The notes beneath the pieces are model-generated. The model saw only the letters and a list, made by a program, of their open reading frames with translations, was not told where the DNA came from and did no database searches. The position numbers were made by a program, and so were the translations under genes. Shown here in pieces: positions 1 through 7,278 of a DNA stretch of 41,590 nt. Positions within the stretch are counted from its first letter, which is position 1. Each line of letters starts with the position of its first letter. Origin of the DNA: Candidatus Gottesmanbacteria bacterium (lineage in GTDB: Bacteria; Patescibacteriota; Microgenomatia; JACOXO01); assembly GCA_016182365.1 (NCBI GenBank), contig JACOXO010000020.1, positions 1 to 41,590 on the forward strand, read 5' to 3'.

Positions 1-49
1 TAGAAAAGGGGTTAAACTTTCTGTTCAACCCACACAAGAAACATCTTAA

Positions 50-243
50 GAATCAACTTCAGTTCCAAATTTTCACGGACTAGTTGGTTATGAAAAAGTT
101 ATTGGTGATATTGATATGCTTCAAAAATATGGTTCAAAAGCTATATTTTTAGGTGGATATCATGGAGGTGGTAAATCATCATTAGTTGAAGCATTAGCAA
201 AAGAAAATAATGCTCAACTTATTCGTTTTCAGATTACTGAATT
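50..243 (+). pseudogene. AAA+ ATPase fragment (MoxR/dynein-like N-terminus)
   Basis: A frame open from position 50 encodes an AAA+ N-terminal region: an FHGLVGYEKVI-type lead-in, then a Walker A loop of the form GGYHGGGKSS near 150-180, then a helix and a strand reading AQLIRFQIT. It is the beginning of an ATPase only; Walker B and everything after are missing. An in-frame TAA at 47-49 interrupts apparently continuous coding sequence from the left edge, and no good start codon precedes the ATPase motif (ATG 116 lies inside it). After about 240 the frame is just the antisense of the next gene. I read it as a decayed or chimeric remnant, not a working gene. The subfamily is uncertain. Confidence 0.5.
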
Positions 244-1338
244 AACTTCAGAAGTTGATATGTCAGGGGCAGTTTTAACAATAGGAACTGAGACTTTTGC
301 TTCAGCTGAAGTTGTAGCTTCTAAGGAAATGAGGCTTTCGTCAAGAGTTAAAACTGATTTGTCCCGGTCTATATTCTGGCCATCTTTTCCAGGTCTAAAA
401 ACAGTCACTCTGCCATTTTCAAAATTAAAAGCTGCATCCTGCGGTGGTTTATCATAAGCTGTAGCTAAATTTGCAGAAAGCGAAGAAATAGAATCGAGAT
501 CATATCCGCCATGGAATGATAATAGAGAAATAAGCTCCTGGCCTTCTACATCATAATACTGCTCCGAGATTATCACTGTGAGCTTTTTATCAATTAACAA
601 TTGGGCTCTTTCCTTAGTTTGATTTTGTTCATTTTCACTAATATCAGTTTTTAACTCCTTAACAAGAAGTGTTAATGGGTTTGAATCTTGATATGTTATC
701 CAATTTATTATCTGGCTTTGCAGCTTATCATAATTCAACTCCCTGCCATCCCGTCCGGCAACTAGTGTTATTGTCTTATCATCCAGTATAATTGAAGGTT
801 CAACCAGCGGAATTTTAATCTCATCAGCCACTTTTTGGATAAAAGCGTTGTAAACAGAATCGTCAAAAGAAACAACAACAGGTAAACTTACGGGATTTTG
901 CCAGGCATCTACTAGTGTTTTAACATTAGTAGTAAGATTGTCTCCTCTTCCTATGAGTAATGCATTTTTTGCGCTTTGACTTGAATCAACTTTTACTCCT
1001 AAATTTGAAAGCGTTGTTTCCCAAGTCTGGTTCTCAAAAGTTAAATTAATGGTTTTATTTTCAATATCTTTATATTGACTTTCAATCTCAGTTGTTGCTT
1101 GATTGACAGTTTTTCCTGCAAGATTAATATTTCCAATTAAAATTTTAGGATAAACTCTGTTGTTAAACATTAGAAGAAATAACAAGGGGAGAATAATAAA
1201 AAATACTAAAAGGAAGACCGTAGCCCAAATTGAAGTCTGAGTCACAAACCTAAAAGCTTTATTTTTAGCCGGTTTCTGTTGTTGGACCTCGACTTTGTGA
1301 GAATGAGCTTTATGATGTGTTGATTTTTGCTTGACCAT
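229..1338 (-). CDS. PG_binding_4 (YoaR-like) membrane-anchored wall protein, C-terminus truncated
   Basis: A cytoplasmic basic N-terminus is followed by one transmembrane segment (about residues 34-58) and an extracytoplasmic part with two PG_binding_4-like repeats. These are recognisable from the pattern of an NLGV-type strand, a long helix and a VAGRDGRELN or FRPGKDGQNID turn. In homologs such repeats lead into a VanW or YkuD L,D-transpeptidase domain. Here the protein stops at EVNSVI just after the second repeat, so no catalytic domain is present. I chose ATG 1338 over 1389: it follows an AAGG Shine-Dalgarno, and the longer form would read through the divergent promoter. Expected role is peptidoglycan binding or remodelling at the cell surface. 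The truncation coincides with a foreign-looking ATPase remnant. Confidence 0.72.
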   Translation of the reverse strand: MVKQKSTHHKAHSHKVEVQQQKPAKNKAFRFVTQTSIWATVFLLVFFIILPLLFLLMFNNRVYPKILIGNINLAGKTVNQATTEIESQYKDIENKTINLTFENQTWETTLSNLGVKVDSSQSAKNALLIGRGDNLTTNVKTLVDAWQNPVSLPVVVSFDDSVYNAFIQKVADEIKIPLVEPSIILDDKTITLVAGRDGRELNYDKLQSQIINWITYQDSNPLTLLVKELKTDISENEQNQTKERAQLLIDKKLTVIISEQYYDVEGQELISLLSFHGGYDLDSISSLSANLATAYDKPPQDAAFNFENGRVTVFRPGKDGQNIDRDKSVLTLDESLISLEATTSAEAKVSVPIVKTAPDISTSEVNSVI

Positions 1339-1360
1339 AGAAAACCTTAGGTAGTATGAT
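1331..1360 (+). promoter_or_regulatory. Promoter of the solute-binding protein gene
   Basis: TTGACC (1331-1336), an 18-base spacer and TATGAT (1355-1360). The expected transcription start falls at about 1367-1371, on or just before ATG 1371. The message would be leaderless and the upstream ATG at 1356 lies inside the -10 box, which decides the start of the next gene. Confidence 0.6.
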
Positions 1361-1370
1361 AACATGTAGT

Positions 1371-2843
1371 ATGGATACGCCACAATCACAAAACTCTCAA
1401 AATATTTTCCAAGTTGAAGAAGTAGGTAGTGGTGAGCCCCAGAACCAACAGGTAAGTCAAGGATCTGAGCTTTCTCCCAACTTTCCTACTACCCCTTCTG
1501 AGCCAGGCTTTGATGATACTCCCGGAGGAAATCCGCTGTTTAGAATTTTAATTATTCTTTTGGTAATCGTATTGGTTGCAGTTGTAATTTATTTTGGCTA
1601 CAGATTTTTTAGCTCCCGCGGGTCCGGTTCAAATGGACCAGTTAGTTTAACTTACTGGGGTTTATGGGAAGATGAGGCTATTATGCAGCCTATCATTGAT
1701 GAGTACCAAAATCAAAATCCTAATGTAACAATAAGTTACATATTTCAAACACCCAAACAATATAGGGAAAGGCTTGAAGCTGCAATCCAAAGGGGTGGTG
1801 AGGTGGATATATTTAGATACCACAATACCTGGGTGCCTATGCTCAAAGACAAACTGGCACCACTACCCGAATCGGTAATGGCAAAAAAAGAATATGAAGC
1901 TACATTTTACCCCGTTACCAAGACAGACCTTAATGTATCAGGAAATTATGTAGGAATTCCTTTAATGATTGATGGACTGGGACTTTTTGCAAATACGGAT
2001 ATTTTAAAAGCTTCAGGAGTTGCTGATCCTAAAACTTGGGATGATGTTCAGATAGCTAGCGATACCTTAAAAGTCATTCCTCCGGATGGGAAAATAAGGA
2101 CAGGAGGAATAGCTTTGGGTACTGCAGGTAATGTGGAACATTTTTCAGATATTATGGGCCTTATGATGATGCAAAACGGAGCCAACCTTTCTAACCCAAC
2201 CAGCCCTGAGGCAACAGATGCCTTGGCCTATTACAGACTATATGCTGAAGAACCATCTAGAGTGTGGGATGAGACTATGCCTAATTCCATCTTAGCTTTT
2301 GCCCAGGGGCAAGTTGCAATGATTTTTGCTCCTTCCTGGGAGGCGTTGGCAATTAAAGCTATAAACCCTGATCTTAACTTTAAAGTGATTCCAGTTCCTC
2401 AGCTTAAAGACGCTCCACCGGTTACTTGGGCCAGCTATTGGGTGGAGGGAGTTGCCAACAACAGCCCTAACCAGAAAGCAGCCTGGGAATTTTTAAAGTA
2501 CTTATCAAGTAAAGAGGTTATGACCCAGCTGTATACCAACGAGGCAAATATTAGGGGATTTGGTGAACCTTATTCCAGAACTGACCTTGCTCAGTCATTA
2601 ACCTCGGATCCTATTGTTGGTGCTTATATTATCCAGGCGCCCCAGGCAAGATCATTTCCTTTGGCTTCAAAAACCCATGACAATGGACTAAATGATAGGA
2701 TGATTAAATACCTGGAGGATGGAATAAATTCTGTTGCCCAGGGAGCTAGCCCGCAATCAGCTATGCAGACAGTTGCCCAAGGTTTCCAACAGGTTTTGGG
2801 CCAGTACGGTTTAGCAGCCGCTGCTGCTTCACCTACACCATAA
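1371..2843 (+). CDS. Membrane-tethered extracellular solute-binding protein, family 1
   Basis: The 490-residue product has a Pro/Gln/Ser-rich N-terminal tail, one transmembrane helix (about residues 56-78) and then a full type-1 solute-binding fold. The mature domain begins with SLTYWGLWED, typical of sugar-binding proteins of the ABC family (MalE/UgpB-like). It continues with a KYR/RGGEVDIF strand, a YVGIPLMIDGLGLFAN hinge segment and a C-terminal lobe ending in WEFLKYLSS. It probably binds a sugar or oligosaccharide outside the cell. Unlike Gram-positive relatives, which use a lipobox Cys, it is anchored by a non-cleaved helix. No permease or ATPase genes are adjacent, so it either works with a transporter elsewhere or only captures ligand. 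It overlaps the next gene by one base (TAATG). Confidence 0.85.
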   Translation: MDTPQSQNSQNIFQVEEVGSGEPQNQQVSQGSELSPNFPTTPSEPGFDDTPGGNPLFRILIILLVIVLVAVVIYFGYRFFSSRGSGSNGPVSLTYWGLWEDEAIMQPIIDEYQNQNPNVTISYIFQTPKQYRERLEAAIQRGGEVDIFRYHNTWVPMLKDKLAPLPESVMAKKEYEATFYPVTKTDLNVSGNYVGIPLMIDGLGLFANTDILKASGVADPKTWDDVQIASDTLKVIPPDGKIRTGGIALGTAGNVEHFSDIMGLMMMQNGANLSNPTSPEATDALAYYRLYAEEPSRVWDETMPNSILAFAQGQVAMIFAPSWEALAIKAINPDLNFKVIPVPQLKDAPPVTWASYWVEGVANNSPNQKAAWEFLKYLSSKEVMTQLYTNEANIRGFGEPYSRTDLAQSLTSDPIVGAYIIQAPQARSFPLASKTHDNGLNDRMIKYLEDGINSVAQGASPQSAMQTVAQGFQQVLGQYGLAAAAASPTP

Positions 2844-3715
2844 TGAAAATTTACTCAAAAGCAATATTAAAAACTGTTGCTTACTCTTCGGTCTTTAAAT
2901 ATCCTTTAACCCTGGACCAGCTTTGGCGTTTTTTAATTTGGGATAATAATAGCAGACTGAGCTTTTCTAAGTTTTCTAGGGAGTTAAACGCGTTAGTAAA
3001 AACTAAAAAAGTTTTTCAAATCGACTCTTTGTACCTTTTAGAAAACAAAAAATCATGGATTTTAGACTATAGAAAACAGAAAAAGGAAGGACAGAGGAAA
3101 TTAACAATTGCCAGAAAAACTGCGTTCCTGCTTTCTTATATACCAACAATTGAATTTATTGGACTTTCCGGAAAATTAGCTTTACTGGCTGCATCAAAAA
3201 ATGAGGACATTGATTTTTTTATCATCACTAAAAAAAACAGTCTTTGGATAACAAGAATTTTAATTTTAATATTTCTTTTATTTGTTGGACTTAAAAGAGA
3301 TCCTCAGTCTAATAAAACCAAGGATAGAATTTGTGCAAATATGTTTGTAGACAAAAGCAGACTTAGAATACCTCAATCTGAACAAGATTTGTTCTGTGCC
3401 CATGAAGTTAGCCAGCTTGTGCCACTGGTAAGTAAAAACAACACCTACGACCTTTTTTTAAAGGAAAATTCCTGGATTAAGAAATATTTGCCAAACAGCA
3501 TAAAGATATTAGGAGAAAAAGATACTAAGATATTAGGCGATAATCATTTAATATTTTTACTGGAAAACATTGCATATAAAATACAGATTTGGTATATGAG
3601 AAACAAGAGAACAACTGAAGTTATCAAAAAAAACTATGTCCGCTTTCACCCCCATGATGCCAGAATCTGGGTACTACCTCAATATCATAAAAACGTTGAA
3701 TCATTAAAACAATAG
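2843..3715 (+). CDS. Nucleotidyltransferase-fold protein
   Basis: The central block reads FIGLSGKLALLAASKNEDIDFFIIT (about residues 105-129). That matches the pol-beta-type nucleotidyltransferase signature: a G-S-G helix start followed by a D-x-D metal-binding pair (D122, D124). The N-terminal 100 residues resemble a winged-helix module, and a hydrophobic stretch (about 133-148) may be a membrane segment. Translation is coupled to the solute-binding gene by a TAATG overlap, which suggests one operon. No substrate can be assigned. The usual GS motif is altered to SG-K, so catalysis needs testing. It could be a degenerate transferase with a regulatory role. Confidence 0.6.
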   Translation: MKIYSKAILKTVAYSSVFKYPLTLDQLWRFLIWDNNSRLSFSKFSRELNALVKTKKVFQIDSLYLLENKKSWILDYRKQKKEGQRKLTIARKTAFLLSYIPTIEFIGLSGKLALLAASKNEDIDFFIITKKNSLWITRILILIFLLFVGLKRDPQSNKTKDRICANMFVDKSRLRIPQSEQDLFCAHEVSQLVPLVSKNNTYDLFLKENSWIKKYLPNSIKILGEKDTKILGDNHLIFLLENIAYKIQIWYMRNKRTTEVIKKNYVRFHPHDARIWVLPQYHKNVESLKQ

Positions 3716-3726
3716 GTAAAATACAA

Positions 3727-3765
3727 TCACCTCGGATGGTAGCCGAAAGGACTCCTCCGAGGTGG
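3727..3765 (+). ncRNA. Strong GNRA-capped hairpin of unknown RNA
   Basis: CACCTCGGA pairs perfectly with TCCGAGGTG, and the interior AGCC-GAAA-GGACT forms a second helix closed by a GAAA tetraloop. No T-run follows, so it is not a simple intrinsic terminator. Downstream lie two copies of TTAAGCCAT (about 3782 and 3830) and the 14-bp palindrome ATGTTTCGAAACAT (3852-3865). This is the only recognisable content of the 3716-3891 gap. It may be a small structured RNA or a leader; I recognise no known family. Confidence 0.35.
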
Positions 3766-3891
3766 TCTCTGGGAACACAATTAAGCCATATGATCCAAAT
3801 AATAAATATTACAGCGAATTGCAAGCCAGTTAAGCCATGATACTTGTTCTAATGTTTCGAAACATGGTAACAACTTACTACCTAATTACAT

Positions 3892-4206
3892 ATGATTAAC
3901 AAATTTAAAAAACTAAGTACTCAAGCTCTAGACATTGAGTGGTTTAGAAAATTATACGATTGTTTTGCTAAAGTAAGAGAAGAAGCGCAATCGTTTTCTG
4001 AAAAAGACATCGATCAAACTATAGATAGAGCAGTAAAAGCTGTGAGAAAGCTTGCTTGAACCGATGTAAACATCCATCCAAACAAGTCTCTAAGTATCTT
4101 TATGCCAAATTTCTTAACTTGAGTCAAGGCAAAAAAAGCTTGTGAAACACCAAAAGTGAGATTTAAGGAAAAGTATAGGGTCGCAAAGATCTTTATTTTC
4201 TGATAA
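3892..4206 (+). other. Reading frame with three in-frame TGA codons, possibly UGA-recoded
   Basis: From ATG 3892 a coding-like frame runs 55 codons to TGA 4057, then continues without other stops through TGA 4120 and TGA 4201 to TAA 4204. Read under the standard code it is a 55-residue Lys/Asp-rich small protein. Read through, it is about 104 residues and ends 3 bases before the stop of the convergent neighbour. No GGN glycine codon occurs anywhere in the frame, while a TGG tryptophan does. That is what one expects if UGA means Gly, as in Absconditabacteria/Gracilibacteria (code 25). The rest of the window uses TGA as stop. Alternatives are a pseudogene or chance. Confidence 0.35.
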
Positions 4207-4209
4207 CTT

Positions 4210-4926
4210 CTAAAATCCTTGCGGTGTTAGTTGAGTTGTAGAAATGGTAGGGATATTTATACGTTCAGTAAGTTCTCGTTGAAGACGACAACAATCAGCA
4301 ACTTTCTGATCTATTATTTGTTGAACCTTTTCTATTGCATTAGGTGATCTAGGATCGTAGCCCCGTTTATCAAAGCCCCAGAAAATAGGAGGCATTGTAT
4401 TCGGATCGTCATAAAAGAAAGGGCGATCGCCAAAAAACAATCCCCGAACTTTATAAGATTCCAATTTCCCGGCATCGAAGGCAGCAGCTTGCCATAAACC
4501 AGAGCGTTGTACTCTATCTGTCCATCCTTCAACCCTGTCGAACATTGTTAATAATTGTGAAATTGGGGCATCATTATGATAATATAATTCTCCATGTTCG
4601 CTTCTATACCTTCTAAGGACACCTGCACCAAGTCTCCTGTCACTCGTTTTCAAAAGTGGAACCATTTTTAATAACCCTCCCTCTCTAGCAAGTTTTTCAG
4701 CCGCTTTGGCATCAACAATTTCCCTTTGTTGAAGAGGAAGATGTGCATACTCGTCTTGATAAATGCCTTTATATCCTTCCTCTAACAGAAATTTAAATGT
4801 TCGATCCATGTCCATCCATCCACCGATTCCAACAAGTTGGTCTACATAGCTAGCATGAACTATTTCTTCGACACTAAAACGGTATTGATGAGCTTCAACT
4901 TGAGGATTTTGTTCTACTTTTATCAT
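4210..4926 (-). CDS. Hypothetical protein, 238 residues
   Basis: I do not recognise a family. The protein is soluble, with no signal peptide or membrane helix, and rich in charged and aromatic residues. It opens with FSVEEIVHASYVDQLVGIGGWMDMDRTFKFLLEEGYKGIY, which looks like a helical domain. A central LLKTSDRRLGAGVLRRYRSEHGELYYHND segment follows, and its C-terminal half includes a GLFFGDRPFFYDDPNTMPPIFWGF strand-rich stretch. It stands alone between the odd 3716-4206 region and the toxin-antitoxin pair, on the same strand as the latter. Its position and lack of relatives I can name suggest accessory or horizontally acquired DNA. Confidence 0.6.
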   Translation of the reverse strand: MIKVEQNPQVEAHQYRFSVEEIVHASYVDQLVGIGGWMDMDRTFKFLLEEGYKGIYQDEYAHLPLQQREIVDAKAAEKLAREGGLLKMVPLLKTSDRRLGAGVLRRYRSEHGELYYHNDAPISQLLTMFDRVEGWTDRVQRSGLWQAAAFDAGKLESYKVRGLFFGDRPFFYDDPNTMPPIFWGFDKRGYDPRSPNAIEKVQQIIDQKVADCCRLQRELTERINIPTISTTQLTPQGF

Positions 4927-5026
4927 GTTCTTTTAGTTAGCATAATAAACGGAATTTGATGAGCAGGAGATCCATTACATCATATCATATCACTTCAACT
5001 TAATTTATTATCTGAGAAAATTTCTT

Positions 5027-5437
5027 TTAAGAAATAACAGAAAACCTGAATTGTTTTGAGAATTTTTTGAAATGGGTATCAAAAGTTACTAACTTTTCAA
5101 TTTTCTTTTCTTTTAATAAAACCAGAGTAGAGCAATCTACAAAACTAACATCTTTCTGTTGTATCTTTTTAAATATATCCCAAGTTTTTTCTTCTAATTC
5201 ATCGTAAATTTTGATTATTCCAGCATTATTCTTAAGAGATTCTCCTGTTTTAATGCTTGTTTTTCTTCCAACCCTTTGCGAAATAACAGTTACTACTTCA
5301 AGAAAAACGAGATTACTGATAATGGGTTTATAAGGCTCTTTTTTTAGACGGTTCGAGAGAATGATGCTTTGTAAATAAGTTGAATCAAGTTTGTTAACTA
5401 ATCCAATATAGTAGTTAGAATCAAAGAAAATATCCAC
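5027..5437 (-). CDS. vapC: PIN-domain toxin, VapC-like
   Basis: The 136-residue length and the acidic residues fit a PIN-domain ribonuclease: D6 in FFDSNYY near the N-terminus, E47 in FLEVVTV, D100 in FVDCSTLV and D119 in VTFDTHF. PIN toxins use such residues to hold Mg2+/Mn2+ and cut tRNA or mRNA. Translation starts at GTG 5437, two bases after the stop of the antitoxin gene, the usual tight coupling of vapBC operons. The weaker start would keep toxin below antitoxin. The RNA target cannot be predicted. Confidence 0.8.
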   Translation of the reverse strand: MDIFFDSNYYIGLVNKLDSTYLQSIILSNRLKKEPYKPIISNLVFLEVVTVISQRVGRKTSIKTGESLKNNAGIIKIYDELEEKTWDIFKKIQQKDVSFVDCSTLVLLKEKKIEKLVTFDTHFKKFSKQFRFSVIS

Positions 5438-5439
5438 TA

Positions 5440-5712
5440 TTAAATTTTGCTGCCTTCTCCGTATAGATAATAATCAACTCTAGAGGCAAGATCACGAGGA
5501 CCCTTCCAACCTTCTTTTTCGGCAAGCCTAGCAAGTTCTAACATTGCTTCAGAGTGAGCTTTACCAGGATTTTTTTTAACTTTGCTAACTTTTTCATTTT
5601 TTTTAGACACTCTTTTTCTCACGATCTCAGCAATAGAAGAGCTTTTCGCATACGCCTCAGTGCGAAGTTCTTGATAAGTTTCTTCTGGAAGATAAATTTG
5701 TAGTCTTCTCAT
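5440..5712 (-). CDS. vapB: Ribbon-helix-helix antitoxin, VapB-like
   Basis: The 90-residue product begins MRRLQIYLPEETYQELRTEA followed by SSIAEIVRKRV, the beta-strand plus two helices of a ribbon-helix-helix DNA-binding dimer. A Lys-rich linker leads to a C-terminal helix (HSEAMLELARLAEKEGWKGPRD) that would wrap around the toxin. It precedes the PIN toxin by two bases and its start codon lies in a palindromic operator, so autoregulation by the toxin-antitoxin complex is expected. The family is inferred from fold pattern and partner. Confidence 0.78.
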   Translation of the reverse strand: MRRLQIYLPEETYQELRTEAYAKSSSIAEIVRKRVSKKNEKVSKVKKNPGKAHSEAMLELARLAEKEGWKGPRDLASRVDYYLYGEGSKI

Positions 5713-5750
5713 AATGTATACATTATGATGTATATTTAAATTTATGTCAA
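5712..5750 (-). promoter_or_regulatory. vapBC promoter and palindromic operator
   Basis: On the minus strand TTGACA (5745-5750), a 17-base spacer and CATAAT (5722-5727) form a good promoter. The perfect 14-bp palindrome TAATGTATACATTA (5712-5725) overlaps the -10 box and the antitoxin start codon. Antitoxin binding there would block its own transcription. The start codon follows the -10 by about 10 bases, so the message is probably leaderless. Confidence 0.6.
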
Positions 5751-5754
5751 ATTC

Positions 5755-7278
5755 TCACTCCCACTCCATAGTTGCCGGGGGTTTGGTAGTGATGTCATAG
5801 ACTACTCTTGAAACTTGGGGAATTTCGTTTGTTATCCTTGAAACTATTTTTTGCAAAAGATTATAGGGAAGACGGGCCCAGACTGTAGTCATAACATCTT
5901 TTGATTGAATGATCCGAAGGGCAATTACTTCTCCATAAAACCTTCCGTCTCCTTTGACAGAGGTCGCTTTCACCCCAGTTGAGATAGGGAAGGACATAAA
6001 AACTTTATAATACCAGCCTGATTTTTTCATCTCCTCAACAACTATTTTGTCAGCTGCTTGCTGCATTTCTAATCTTTCTGGTGTTATTTTCCCTATTATC
6101 CTTATTGCCTGACCAGGTCCCGGAAACACTTGATTGTGTGTAATATATTTTGGTAAACCAAGTTTTTTTCCTATTTCCCTAACCTCGTCTTTATAAAAAT
6201 TTCTTAAAGGTTCAATAAGAATAAGATTCATTTTGTCTGGAAGTCCTCCAACATTATGATGACTTTTTATTTTTGCAGCATGTTTAGTTCCTTTGCTTTC
6301 AATCACATCAGAATAAATCGTTCCTTGGACTAAATACTTAACTCCTTTAATTTTTTTTGCTTCTCTTTCAAAAATATCAATATATAATTTACCAATTGTT
6401 TTTCTTTTAGTTTCCGGATCCGTTACTCCCTTAAGAGCATCTAAGAATTCCTTTTGGCAATCAACTATACGGACATCCACCTTAAGTCTGGTAATGAATA
6501 TGTCTTCAATCTCTTGACGCGTTCCTATTCTCATTAAACCATTATCTGCATAGACAACAGTTAATTGTTTGCCAACTGCCTGTGCAGCTAGAGAAGCTGC
6601 AATTGTTGAATCCACTCCTCCTGATACTGCAGCCAATACTTTTGCATTTCCTGCCGAGGCTTTTATTTTTTTGATAATTTTTTGAATATCAATGACATAC
6701 TTTTTCATCCTGACTTTACATATGCGTTTAACAAAGTTAAGAAGTATCAAATTACCATGTTCAGTGTGTTCAACCTCGGGATGAAACTGTACTCCATAGA
6801 TTTTTTTCTTCTCATTGACCATGCACGCGGATTTGATTGTTTCTGAATGGGCAATAAGGTTAAATCCTTTGGGTACTAAAACCACTGTATCTCCATGGCT
6901 CATCCAGATTCTGGAATGATCTGATATTCCTAAAAAAAGCAGCGATGGTTTATCAACCACTAATGTTGCCGGTCCGTCCTCGCGAACCTTATCTTTTACT
7001 GTTTTTCCACCAGGCAGAAGATGAGCTGTTAGTTGTTGACCATAACAAATACCAAGAATTGGTATACCAAGATCAAATATTTTTTTATCAATTGTTGGTG
7101 CGCCTTTTTCATATACACTTGAAGGACCACCTGAAAGAATTATTCCATGAATTTTATTTTTTTTAATAAAATTTAAAGCATCTTCAGGAGTAACGATAGA
7201 AACTGCAACACCCATATCCCTAACACGCCTTCCAATAAGGTGTGCAGTTTGCGAACCAAAGTCGATAACAATAATCAT
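5755..7278 (-). CDS. guaA: GMP synthase (glutamine-hydrolysing)
   Basis: Converts XMP to GMP with glutamine and ATP. All three parts are present in 507 residues, close to the usual length. The class I glutamine amidotransferase has GGPSSVYEKGAP, the catalytic Cys78 in GICYGQQ and the His/Glu pair in QFHPEVEHTEHG. The ATP pyrophosphatase domain has the P-loop AAVSGGVDSTIAA. The C-terminal dimerisation domain ends in TTKPPATMEWE. The start codon overlaps the guaB stop (ATGA), so the two steps IMP to XMP to GMP are translationally coupled. It is the last gene of the phosphoribosyltransferase-guaB-guaA operon. Confidence 0.97.
   Translation of the reverse strand: MIIVIDFGSQTAHLIGRRVRDMGVAVSIVTPEDALNFIKKNKIHGIILSGGPSSVYEKGAPTIDKKIFDLGIPILGICYGQQLTAHLLPGGKTVKDKVREDGPATLVVDKPSLLFLGISDHSRIWMSHGDTVVLVPKGFNLIAHSETIKSACMVNEKKKIYGVQFHPEVEHTEHGNLILLNFVKRICKVRMKKYVIDIQKIIKKIKASAGNAKVLAAVSGGVDSTIAASLAAQAVGKQLTVVYADNGLMRIGTRQEIEDIFITRLKVDVRIVDCQKEFLDALKGVTDPETKRKTIGKLYIDIFEREAKKIKGVKYLVQGTIYSDVIESKGTKHAAKIKSHHNVGGLPDKMNLILIEPLRNFYKDEVREIGKKLGLPKYITHNQVFPGPGQAIRIIGKITPERLEMQQAADKIVVEEMKKSGWYYKVFMSFPISTGVKATSVKGDGRFYGEVIALRIIQSKDVMTTVWARLPYNLLQKIVSRITNEIPQVSRVVYDITTKPPATMEWE

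Noticed and set aside
244-457. Continuation of the plus-strand ATPase frame
   Set aside because: After about 240 the frame is the exact antisense of the wall-protein gene and shows no ATPase motifs.
6945-7166. Plus-strand open frame inside guaA
   Set aside because: Antisense shadow of a clearly coding, motif-rich gene.
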